Below are positions 20,018 through 29,115 of a stretch of 45,671 nt of DNA, in pieces (the first letter of the stretch is position 1; each line of letters opens with the position of its first letter). This stretch comes from Candidatus Dojkabacteria bacterium (lineage in GTDB: Bacteria; Patescibacteriota; Dojkabacteria; SC72; JAHDCA01). The stretch spans positions 2,604 through 48,274 of the forward strand of contig JALWDW010000012.1 in NCBI GenBank assembly GCA_027036675.1, given 5' to 3'. The notes under the pieces were generated by a model that was not told the DNA's origin, made no database searches, and was given only the letters and a program-made list of their open reading frames with translations. Both the position numbers and the translations under genes were made by a program.

Positions 20018-20340
20018 GTTTTGCAATTTCCACTCTTCCGATCAGGAGCGAACTAATCCGGTTTTTCGATCGTACGCTCCCTTTGTGTATATTTAATGCC
20101 ACACTCTATTCAACCGCAGTAGACAACGTATTCAAGTCAAAATAAAAGATATAGAGTAATCGTATTCCGTTACGAGTCTATACAGGACCATAGTCGCATG
20201 TGATATAACAGACACCGTTAGTGTTCCCGGTTAGGAGTGATCTTTTAGATACAACGGATCATGAACCGAAAACAAAACTTAGCATGTTCGTCTTATGCAC
20301 CAAATGAACTCTGCCTCTTACGCCCCCGCGTAGCTGACCC

Positions 20341-20369
20341 TTGCCCCATCCCCCGGATTTTGTTACACT
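20341..20369 (+). promoter_or_regulatory. Candidate promoter (TTGCCC-17-TACACT) for the 20394 gene
   Basis: -35 20341-20346, -10 20364-20369; 25 bp upstream of ATG. Confidence 0.35.
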
Positions 20370-20393
20370 GGACGCAGTTAAACAACGGATTAC

Positions 20394-23300
20394 ATGTCCA
20401 CTATGAATGCACCGAAACCAAAAGGTCGACTACTGAAACTCTTTGTCAAAGCGCTCCTTGTTGCCGGCTTGATAACGGGAGTTTTTGCTATTGCATGGAC
20501 ATACTACACCCACCTTGGGGGCAACTACGACCGAATACAGGTAACCAATCTGACCGATCGCAGTGCGACGATCGTATGGGTCTCGGATAAACCGGCCATC
20601 GGTAAAGTGGCCATCCAAGAAGGTAGATCGCGATCGCCGGTGCGACTCAAAGCTGATGGACAGATATTTTACGATGACAGAGATATTGCCAGAGCGATGT
20701 TGGCGACTCATGAAACAGATCGACGAAAGGTGAAAGTGCAGGATTATGGGGAATATTATGTTCACCATATTACAATTCCAGATTTGGACCCAGAGCATGA
20801 ATATTCATTTTATATCAGCGATGGAGGCTTGTTTACCAAGGGTGCGGTATCTTCGTTTCGCACCATACCCGCATTGGATGCCTTGGTCACCCCGTACCCG
20901 ATGTATGGCAAAGTGGTATTCAACTACGACGAGGTACCGGAGCACGGCTTTGACGGAGTAGTGTTTGCAAAACCCATACTCAAGGGTCGGGAAGTCAACC
21001 CGATATCCGCAGTCGTCAATGCCGATGGTTCGTATTACTTAGATCTGACTGCTTATCGCACGGCGGAGGGGAAGATGATTGATTTATCCTTACCTGTCGT
21101 GCAGAGTGTATCAGCCGATATGGGTCTGATCGGGTCCGTCCCGCCAACTTCTGTTGACTTGGACGAGATAGCTCCTATGCCAAACCTCGTCGTAGTTCGA
21201 GGGCGTCCGTACGGTGTGAGTGAGACAGATGCCAATATTGCAGGGCTGACAAGTGAACGGTCTTTTACAATGTCATTTTTTGACCGTATCGCCAACCTTA
21301 ATCCTAGTGTATCTGCGGCAGACAATTGTTGTAATACGGCTGGATACCATACTTGTAATGTGGAGTCTGAATGGGTCGCTGGGTACAATGCCTGTAGTGC
21401 TAAACAATGTACCGCATGCGGGCAAGGCAATAGCAGCGAGCAGGCGAAGAAAGAGGATGCGAAAAAGGCGGGATGCAGTGGCGATAAGTGGAATGAACGG
21501 CAATGTAAGATGGTTGGTGGAAATCAGGGAATGTGTGAATCTGGTGGGTTTACCAGATACCCGCAAGACCAGGGCTATTGTATACCATCGGACGGTGGCG
21601 CATGTACGAAAAATTGTCCACCGCCGGAGCCCCCTGCGACTCCGGCTCCTGCCGCGGCGGCGCAAGCTGTGGAGAGACCTCCCAATATATGTATTGAAGG
21701 TGAGCTGGTAGAGCTCACGGATGATAATGCCGATCAATTTGTTGCGCATACCTGTGATGCAAACAATCGTTGCATCACAGGTCAGGTGTGTGGCAATGAC
21801 GATTGCAATCAGTGTAAGTGTTATGGGCAAGATATCGATCCTGGCACGATGTGTCTTAGTAACGGGATGAGTAGGGCTGTTGGTGTGGGTGCGTCATCGA
21901 CTGGGGGTATCTTATATCATTATATAGTAGATAATGGTAGTGTCCCCCCTTATTGTACGAAATCTAGGCATACAAAATTGACAATAAAGGAGATAAATAA
22001 CCGCCAAAATGCATTTATAAATGATAATTTATGTCAGGAAGCGTTGAAAAAAATGAATAAAGGTGACAACGGTGTACCTGTATGTACTCCGTCTACTTGT
22101 ACAGGTTGTACCAGAGAAGTTAAATGTTCTAAGACAGTTGATGGTGAAGTGAGACGTGGACATTGTGGTGATAATGGTAAAGGTGTTGATGTTTGCATGG
22201 TGGATGATCCTCAAGGAGGTGCAGGTGGTGGCGGTGCTGCAGTTTTTGAGGTCGTGTCGATAATTACTGAAGGTGATCAAGCGGTTCCCGTGTGTCGTGA
22301 TGATTGCATGCCAGGTACTGTTGTGAGTGGGTTTATAGACCTCATATGTACTTATCATACAGAGATAGTACCTTCTGGGAGTGGTGGCACTTGGACATCA
22401 ACAAATACAAGGTGTATGAGACATATTCGAGCAAAACCTGGTCCTGATACTGTCCCATATTGTACTAATGTTGACCATGAAGGGGCGCATGTAAAACAAT
22501 CTTGTTACTGTAAAGCTGGTTGGACAGACAGAATTGTTCCCAATCCCAAAAGTGACATTTGTTGGGATGGGGTAAATAAGGGTTGCAGGCCTAGCGATGC
22601 TGAAGATAAAGACTGCGTTCATGAAGAAAGCGGGGATAAAGGTAAGTGCAAAAAAGTGACAACGAACGGCTATACTCAAATGAAGTGCATCACCCCCGGC
22701 CAATCCGCCCTTCCCCTCCTCGCCCCGCCCCGCGTGGCGACTACGACCTTGGAGCCCACAAGGCCAATCGCCGGGCTGCTATCAACAGTGCATGCCCCAA
22801 TTCCTGAACCGCCTGCAGGTGAACCCCAACAGCCAGACGTGGAATTCATACCCGACACGACGGGTGATCTTGGAGGACGGTTCAAATTCCGCAGACCCGG
22901 CATGTATTGCGCCGACATCCTCGGAGCCAACCGATGCTTTGATATCACGGAAGCTGATACACCGATATATCTTTATCTAGATTTAAACAATGAAGACGAG
23001 TGGGATGGAGTGTTTGACACAGGTGATCTCTCATTGGGAGTTGTATATTTGGATGACGAACTCGGAGGCTTCACATTGCAATACACACCCGTAGTATCCA
23101 GAACAGCTGATGAATCTGAATCTGTAGGTTCTATTGCAGTGTGCGGAGATGGAGTAACCGAAGGATCGGAAGCGTGTGATGACGGTAATACGTATCAAGG
23201 CGATAGTTGTAGTGCTGATTGTTCCACATTTTATGGGACTACGGAACTTACATGTAATAAAACAGCTGATTGTGTGGATGATCGAGGGAATGTGCCGTTT

Positions 23301-24818
23301 GGAGTAGGTTGTTATCAAGGATATTGTCGATCGGCAGCTCCATCTTGTTTAGATGAAGCTGGAAAGCCTGATTTGAAGAAGCGAGGCAAAGCATGTACCG
23401 ACCTTTTTGGTAATACAGCGGAACGCCACTGTTCTTTGAAGCCTGACAATACACCAGGGGATCTGACCGATAATTATATATGGTGTGGTCGAGACGGGGT
23501 TGGCTTTGACTCGCCAGTGTCCTCTTTGGATCGCAGGGTTCGGTGCGAGGCTGATGTCGACTGTGGACCTCTACCTCAGACCTCGGAATTTGAAAACCAC
23601 TCCATTTCTTGTGAAAGTCATTTCTGTGTGATCACACCGGATCCAGTCACCATCCAACCGGGTGAGACATGCGACAACCCAGGTGGCGTATGCCTATGCA
23701 GTACATATGATGGCGAGTTGCCGGATCAGGTCATCTGTCCGGTGAGTGCTGATGCAGTCGTCGCTCAAGTGGGGGTAGGAATCCCGTTATCAGCCATGCC
23801 GGCGTATGATGGAGATGACGATATCGTATACATACCGGGATATCCGCAATTGTTGACGGGCGAAAAATGTGAAGGTCCATATTGTGCTTGCGAGGAATTA
23901 TCAGGAGTGTTTACCAGTCAGGGGCATACATGCGAACCTTGGCATAAGCGTGGGTACGGTGACGAATCAAACAAATCGGACTCAGCTGCTCAACGTAATC
24001 CATCGATACTCCGACTGGTTTCTCCCGTGCATGCCGAATCTATCAAACTGTCCGCAAAAAATGGCATCTTCGCAGTGGAAAAGTCTGGTACTTATTGCAC
24101 ACAAGTGCAAAACAAGAAGTACTGTTTTGCCATACCGACCGGTGAGCGCGAGTATAGGCTGTACATCGATGTCAATTCCAATGGGGAATTTGATGAAGGG
24201 GATGTCGATTTGGGTAAAGAATTTACGAATATAGAAATTGCGCAAGAATCCACGTACTTTGAATACGAACTGCATAGTGGTTTCAATTTGGTGGCGTTTC
24301 CGTTTGTATCGGATGCTTACGGGCAAAGTGCAGCGTCTATGTTGGATTATCTCAATGCGCAGTATTCCGATGCGTTTTATTCAATATCTGAATACGACAA
24401 TGACGGATGGCATGTAGTGGGTAATCGAAACGGGGCCACGTATGCATCAAACGATTTCCAAGTCATCCCGGGCAAGGGATACCTTTTGAAGACCAAGCGC
24501 AACGTACAGGTGCGATTATCCGGCAAATCAGTGCAAACACCCGTACCAGTCTATGTACATCCGGGGTGGAATCTCCTTGCGATCGCCGGCACTCGTACTC
24601 CGTACACCGCGCAACGCGTACTCAATGAGATGAACGAAGCCGAATACGAGGCGGACAACATGAGCCGATGGGATGTCTTATTGGGTAGGTACAATGGTCT
24701 ACAGAGAGGGGAAGACACCGGACAACCGGTATTTTACGGCTTCGATTATCCGCTTGTTGACTTGGAATCGTATTTTGTACGAGTGCAAAGCGGGAGTGGC
24801 GACTGGACTCCTAAGTAA
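20394..24818 (+). CDS. Large membrane-anchored, FN3-containing, Cys-rich surface protein with Myxococcus-type Cys-rich repeat
   Basis: N-terminal TM (LLVAGLITGVFAIAWTYY), FN3-like domain, Cys-rich centre, CGDGVTEGSEACDDGNTYQGDSCSADC repeat, Ca-loop-like DVNSNGEFDEGD. Confidence 0.85.
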   Translation: MSTMNAPKPKGRLLKLFVKALLVAGLITGVFAIAWTYYTHLGGNYDRIQVTNLTDRSATIVWVSDKPAIGKVAIQEGRSRSPVRLKADGQIFYDDRDIARAMLATHETDRRKVKVQDYGEYYVHHITIPDLDPEHEYSFYISDGGLFTKGAVSSFRTIPALDALVTPYPMYGKVVFNYDEVPEHGFDGVVFAKPILKGREVNPISAVVNADGSYYLDLTAYRTAEGKMIDLSLPVVQSVSADMGLIGSVPPTSVDLDEIAPMPNLVVVRGRPYGVSETDANIAGLTSERSFTMSFFDRIANLNPSVSAADNCCNTAGYHTCNVESEWVAGYNACSAKQCTACGQGNSSEQAKKEDAKKAGCSGDKWNERQCKMVGGNQGMCESGGFTRYPQDQGYCIPSDGGACTKNCPPPEPPATPAPAAAAQAVERPPNICIEGELVELTDDNADQFVAHTCDANNRCITGQVCGNDDCNQCKCYGQDIDPGTMCLSNGMSRAVGVGASSTGGILYHYIVDNGSVPPYCTKSRHTKLTIKEINNRQNAFINDNLCQEALKKMNKGDNGVPVCTPSTCTGCTREVKCSKTVDGEVRRGHCGDNGKGVDVCMVDDPQGGAGGGGAAVFEVVSIITEGDQAVPVCRDDCMPGTVVSGFIDLICTYHTEIVPSGSGGTWTSTNTRCMRHIRAKPGPDTVPYCTNVDHEGAHVKQSCYCKAGWTDRIVPNPKSDICWDGVNKGCRPSDAEDKDCVHEESGDKGKCKKVTTNGYTQMKCITPGQSALPLLAPPRVATTTLEPTRPIAGLLSTVHAPIPEPPAGEPQQPDVEFIPDTTGDLGGRFKFRRPGMYCADILGANRCFDITEADTPIYLYLDLNNEDEWDGVFDTGDLSLGVVYLDDELGGFTLQYTPVVSRTADESESVGSIAVCGDGVTEGSEACDDGNTYQGDSCSADCSTFYGTTELTCNKTADCVDDRGNVPFGVGCYQGYCRSAAPSCLDEAGKPDLKKRGKACTDLFGNTAERHCSLKPDNTPGDLTDNYIWCGRDGVGFDSPVSSLDRRVRCEADVDCGPLPQTSEFENHSISCESHFCVITPDPVTIQPGETCDNPGGVCLCSTYDGELPDQVICPVSADAVVAQVGVGIPLSAMPAYDGDDDIVYIPGYPQLLTGEKCEGPYCACEELSGVFTSQGHTCEPWHKRGYGDESNKSDSAAQRNPSILRLVSPVHAESIKLSAKNGIFAVEKSGTYCTQVQNKKYCFAIPTGEREYRLYIDVNSNGEFDEGDVDLGKEFTNIEIAQESTYFEYELHSGFNLVAFPFVSDAYGQSAASMLDYLNAQYSDAFYSISEYDNDGWHVVGNRNGATYASNDFQVIPGKGYLLKTKRNVQVRLSGKSVQTPVPVYVHPGWNLLAIAGTRTPYTAQRVLNEMNEAEYEADNMSRWDVLLGRYNGLQRGEDTGQPVFYGFDYPLVDLESYFVRVQSGSGDWTPK

Positions 24819-24860
24819 GACCCGTGGTATATTGGTGTATTAAAATAAATAGTTGGATTT

Positions 24861-25223
24861 ATGAACGAAGTACCCGCAGAATTTTGGATTGTTATCGTCA
24901 CATCACTGACCATAGGCGTATTATTGGTATTTTTCTATTTAATAGAGGCACTGCGCAAATTGACCGCCACATTGGACGAATCTCAACGCAGTGTACGTAA
25001 GACAAACCTGATATTGGATACGGTAAATCTGATTGTCACTGATGCCAGAGATGAGATGATCATGATGATGGAGACTTTCGGATTGTTGCGACGGAATGTC
25101 TTTTCCCCGTTGAGCAATATCGGGGCGGTGGCTACGGCTGTCAAAGCATTTCTTGACGGAGCAAAAGGAGAAGGTAAATCGAAAAGTCGTAGACGAGGCA
25201 AACGTTCCAAGACGGCAAGGTAA
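24861..25223 (+). CDS. Small single-TM protein with basic tail (DUF948-like topology)
   Basis: TM FWIVIVTSLTIGVLLVFFYLIEAL then helical segment and KSKSRRRGKRSKTAR tail. Confidence 0.65.
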   Translation: MNEVPAEFWIVIVTSLTIGVLLVFFYLIEALRKLTATLDESQRSVRKTNLILDTVNLIVTDARDEMIMMMETFGLLRRNVFSPLSNIGAVATAVKAFLDGAKGEGKSKSRRRGKRSKTAR

Positions 25224-25280
25224 TTTTAAAAATTCGCGTCAGATGCATGGGCCCAGTGTGTGCTGATACCATTTATCATG

Positions 25281-25286
25281 TATAAT
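25281..25286 (+). promoter_or_regulatory. TATAAT -10 box directly before the 25295 ATG
   Basis: TATAAT 25281-25286, 8 bp before the start codon; -35 weak. Confidence 0.4.
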
Positions 25287-25294
25287 GACGTAAG

Positions 25295-27349
25295 ATGTAT
25301 CTCACACCCAAGCAAAAAAAGATCAGGTTGATCAAGATGGGGTTGCTCGTTTTATTGCTTCCTATCCTCTTGTTATCTACCTATATTGTAGTCAAATGGT
25401 ATTCTGGGGCGAGTTCTGCCAACGCCCCACAATCTGTCATAGTCAGCAATATCACATCTAAATCAGTGACGATTAGCTGGATTACAGAACATACAATAGA
25501 CGGTTCAGTACAGGTCGAAATTGGCTCCAAATTAAAAGATTTCCCAGATATACGAGGCCCGAATACAACTTCACGAATTCATTATGTAGAGCTGGAAGAC
25601 TTAACTCCGGATACGACATATGCTTTCAAGATAAAGTCGGGATCAAATTCCTACGATAAAGAAATTACTGATTTCGTGTTTAAGACGGCCCCTATGATGC
25701 AGGAAAGTCCGATCCCGGATCCGTTGTTTGGTGAATCTCCGCAGGGTGATACAGTCATATATATCACAGCCAAGGAAGGCTCTACCGTATTGTCTGGATT
25801 AACCAACTCCTCAGAAAGATGGATTATTGACGGATCAGCTTTACGTAGTAAAGATCTGAAAGCTGCAAAATCCATTGGACCAGATGATGAGATTATATTG
25901 TTTGCGGTAGATGCCGATGGACGTGGAGTTATTCATGAAGGGACTAGGTCAGATCTTTTTAGCACAAGTGGTGAGTTGAAAGATGATGTCTCACTGAAGA
26001 CTGCGGATAGCGTAGATATTATGAGTATTGTTCCAGATGATTTTAAATTTACTAGTAGTGGAGGAGGAAACAACGGAGGAGGAAACAATGGCGGAGGGAA
26101 CAACGGAGGAGGGAACAATGGCGGAGGGAACAACGGCGGAGGGAACAACGGAGGAGGAAACAACGGAGGAGGGAACAATGGCGGAGGGAACAATGGCGGA
26201 GGGAACAACGGCGGAGGGAACAACGGCGGAGGGAACAACGGCGGAGGAAACAACGGCGGAGGAAACAACGGCAATATTTCAATTCCGCCGCGTCAGCCGT
26301 TTGATCCAGCACAACGAGAGTTTATCGATGGGAAGCAGGATGTTCAAATTATCAATATGTTTGACAATGTCCATGGCGGTGGGGCATCTTCCATCCCTGT
26401 GGGTTCGGATACCGTAGAGGTGGTGAACCTTGCGCCGACGACGTTTGGCGTTGTGTGGTTGACCAGAGTTGCCACACCGGGGTATGTCATATACGGCACG
26501 TCTGCGGATGAGTTGAGTGAAAACGCGCCGGATCAGAGGGACTCGACAGCGGGACATGGTTCGTATCATGCTCATTTCGCCGTATTGGAGGACTTGGACG
26601 CGAATACGCAGTACCTGTATGATGTAAATTCCGGGAATTCAGTGTATGACAATGCTGGTTCGCACTACAGACAGAAGACTACGATAGTTTCTGATACACC
26701 CCCGACAAGTCATCAGATTTCGGGTACGGTCAGGGGGTTGGACGATCCGACAGATGCCGTGGTCGTGGCGCAAGTAGTCGATAAGGATGATACCGGTTCC
26801 GCAGGTAAGTCGTCTCTTGTGGGGGTGATCCCGGACGGTGCCGGGAATTGGATCATGGATTTGGGGAATTTACGTGACGAAAACGGTGATTTCTATGAGA
26901 TCACCGAGGAAGATGAGTTGACGATCAGGGTTATAGCCTATGCGGAGAGTCAGGACTTGATTTCTACTGTGGGGGATTTGCAGATGATTGAAGATAATTC
27001 GTATGATATCAACGTCACTCCGATCGAAGATACGTCCTTGGGCGGGGATTATCATGTGCGGGCTCTGGATGACTATGGTGTGCATTCATCGCCGATCGCG
27101 TCGGGTACGGGGACGGGCGGGACTTATTACTTGCAGGCAAACGATCATGATTATGCGATTTACGGAAAAGGCGGCCTGTCTTACACAAGTGACCCGAGCG
27201 GGCAGACTCCGAATACAGGTATAAGCAAGGGGTTGTACGCGTCGTTGCTGACTGGTGGGTTGTTGACCGTCATGGGGTTGATGTTGGCCCGTGCTGGGCG
27301 CGGAAGGAAAGCTGGTCCGACAACGAAGAGTTTATTCAATAAGATATGA
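25295..27349 (+). CDS. FN3-domain surface protein with (GGGNN)14 linker and C-terminal LPxTG-like sorting signal
   Basis: N-terminal TM, two FN3-like domains (SKSVTISWITEHT; TTFGVVWLTRVATPGYVIYG), pentapeptide repeat, C-terminal TPNTG + hydrophobic stretch + RAGRGRK. Confidence 0.85.
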   Translation: MYLTPKQKKIRLIKMGLLVLLLPILLLSTYIVVKWYSGASSANAPQSVIVSNITSKSVTISWITEHTIDGSVQVEIGSKLKDFPDIRGPNTTSRIHYVELEDLTPDTTYAFKIKSGSNSYDKEITDFVFKTAPMMQESPIPDPLFGESPQGDTVIYITAKEGSTVLSGLTNSSERWIIDGSALRSKDLKAAKSIGPDDEIILFAVDADGRGVIHEGTRSDLFSTSGELKDDVSLKTADSVDIMSIVPDDFKFTSSGGGNNGGGNNGGGNNGGGNNGGGNNGGGNNGGGNNGGGNNGGGNNGGGNNGGGNNGGGNNGGGNNGGGNNGNISIPPRQPFDPAQREFIDGKQDVQIINMFDNVHGGGASSIPVGSDTVEVVNLAPTTFGVVWLTRVATPGYVIYGTSADELSENAPDQRDSTAGHGSYHAHFAVLEDLDANTQYLYDVNSGNSVYDNAGSHYRQKTTIVSDTPPTSHQISGTVRGLDDPTDAVVVAQVVDKDDTGSAGKSSLVGVIPDGAGNWIMDLGNLRDENGDFYEITEEDELTIRVIAYAESQDLISTVGDLQMIEDNSYDINVTPIEDTSLGGDYHVRALDDYGVHSSPIASGTGTGGTYYLQANDHDYAIYGKGGLSYTSDPSGQTPNTGISKGLYASLLTGGLLTVMGLMLARAGRGRKAGPTTKSLFNKI
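26060..26269 (+). repeat. 15-bp tandem repeat encoding (GGGNN)x14
   Basis: Units such as ggcggagggaacaac; 14 consecutive 15-bp units with only synonymous variation. Confidence 0.97.
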
Positions 27350-27372
27350 GTTCATTTTGTAGTCGGCACGTG

Positions 27373-27402
27373 TTGTCTTACAATATAGAGTTTTGATATA
27401 AT
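27373..27402 (+). promoter_or_regulatory. Candidate promoter (TTGTCT-18-TATAAT)
   Basis: -10 at 27397-27402 would place the transcript start after GTG 27406, favouring ATG 27439 as translation start. Confidence 0.45.
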
Positions 27403-27438
27403 CAAGTGACTTATATTCGAAGAATAATACTGAATAGT

Positions 27439-29100
27439 ATGCATATTGGGGAAAGTGACCAAACCGAACAGAGACACACAATCAGATGGTTAGGTTTGTT
27501 TTTTATAGCATTTTTCGTATTTGTGCTGGTGTCCACAAGGTATTTATCCGTCAGGTATGGGAACTTGTCGTATATTGGCTCTAGTGGAGCGCACGTGTCT
27601 GCACAGGATTTACCGATTGGATTGTCGGGAACTCAGGGGAATAGCGGTCTTGAACCAATGCATGAAGAATCGGTCGAGAGCGGTGATGGTCCGATTGCGG
27701 AAACTCAGATTTCATCAGATACGGATGCAGGCTTGGTAAGTACCAAAGTTTCTCCGACAATCATAGTAGAGAATGTTTCTTCTTTTGAAGTAGTTGGTGG
27801 ACGCGAAGCATTGGAGGCAGATCTGAGGAGACAGCAATCTAAGCTGGAAGAACAGATACGACAAGATTCCGTATTGGGCGCAAGTAGTGTGGGGCCGACA
27901 ACGGCGTCTAACTCTTTGACGAGTACACAATGCCCAAGGCCAGGCAAGAGATATAGACCTCAGCTATTGTGTGTAGAAGAAGAAGAAGTAGATAATGCGT
28001 TTAAAGATGATCATGGGAATTTTCATTTCCCTGCTGTAAACAATGACTCTACTATTTGGATAACAAAAGTTACTTATCCTGGCGCACTATTTGGTGGCCC
28101 TCAGTATGACCAACTGACTGATGAACAAAAGCGCCAATATGAGAAGGGTGATCGTATTACTAGTAAAGTGAAAACGTCGGAAGGAGTTATGCAATTGTCT
28201 TGGTTTTTCCCGACTGCCGGTAATATCTGGAGGTCGGATGAGTTTGAGAAATCTAATCCGCCCGTACAGAAGCAAAATGAAGATATGGATCCGGTTCGAG
28301 TATCAGTGAAAAGCCCGGAAAACGACCAACCGGTTGCGGTTAATGTAAAGGCTGGAAAGCCTAATACACTTGATGGAGCTGCAGATTTTTCCGCCCAAAT
28401 ACCAAATGATGTCGTAGGCGATGGGAAAAATAAGTACATTGGGCGCAATGGTGAGGTATACGACTCTTCGGTGATTCGAACCAATCAAACGGCAGATTTG
28501 GTTGCGGGCATGTTTTACGTTCCGACGGAATTTGAGCCGGGACGTGATAAGAAAATTGATTCATGTATTACTGGTTTCGATACAAAAGAAACATCGGTTA
28601 TAGAAGCTCAATCATATACAAGTTGTTATGACAGGCCATCTTTCGCTAGTACAATCAACGGAATCATCAGCAATTGGAGCCATTTTTGGAATTGTACGAT
28701 CAGGCGGGACAAAGACGCTTGTCAGGTCAATTACGTCTACGGCCTTTATATCGATTCGGTATTCGGGTCGTCCTATGGTTGTGAAGCTGGACAATGTGCA
28801 AGTGAATTTTCAGACGCCATGACAAACTCGTTAGAGGTTCCCAAACCAAAAAGTCAATTGGGTGGCGTATGCAGGAACGTCAAAGGTCAGGCTGCCCCAT
28901 GTACAGAACCTTATTTCGTAAGGACAAAAGGGTGCCAGGTAAGTATAAATAATAGACAGTACGACGTGGATTGCTACTGGGATGTATCTTTATATAGGAA
29001 TGAGTACAATAGACAAATGGCATTTGCGCCACCTGAAGAAGTCATGCCTTTTCCTTATTATTGGTCTGTGGTAGAATGTGTGGCAGGACAAAATAATTAA
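27439..29100 (+). CDS. Membrane-anchored extracytoplasmic protein, unknown function (ORF begins at GTG 27406; ATG 27439 favoured)
   Basis: N-terminal TM (WLGLFFIAFFVFVLVSTRYL), coiled-coil segment, Cys-containing C-terminal domain; upstream of VirB6-like gene. Confidence 0.7.
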   Translation: MHIGESDQTEQRHTIRWLGLFFIAFFVFVLVSTRYLSVRYGNLSYIGSSGAHVSAQDLPIGLSGTQGNSGLEPMHEESVESGDGPIAETQISSDTDAGLVSTKVSPTIIVENVSSFEVVGGREALEADLRRQQSKLEEQIRQDSVLGASSVGPTTASNSLTSTQCPRPGKRYRPQLLCVEEEEVDNAFKDDHGNFHFPAVNNDSTIWITKVTYPGALFGGPQYDQLTDEQKRQYEKGDRITSKVKTSEGVMQLSWFFPTAGNIWRSDEFEKSNPPVQKQNEDMDPVRVSVKSPENDQPVAVNVKAGKPNTLDGAADFSAQIPNDVVGDGKNKYIGRNGEVYDSSVIRTNQTADLVAGMFYVPTEFEPGRDKKIDSCITGFDTKETSVIEAQSYTSCYDRPSFASTINGIISNWSHFWNCTIRRDKDACQVNYVYGLYIDSVFGSSYGCEAGQCASEFSDAMTNSLEVPKPKSQLGGVCRNVKGQAAPCTEPYFVRTKGCQVSINNRQYDVDCYWDVSLYRNEYNRQMAFAPPEEVMPFPYYWSVVECVAGQNN

Positions 29101-29115
29101 GGGTGTACGATAATT

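Noticed and set aside
26060-26269. CRISPR-like array
   Set aside because: 15-bp period with no spacers; in-frame pentapeptide repeat within a CDS.
25933-26312. Minus-strand and alternate-frame repeats (LFPPP)n, (RRCSLRRC)n and (EEGTMAEGT)n
   Set aside because: Frame artefacts of the 15-bp GGGNN minisatellite, inside a supported CDS.
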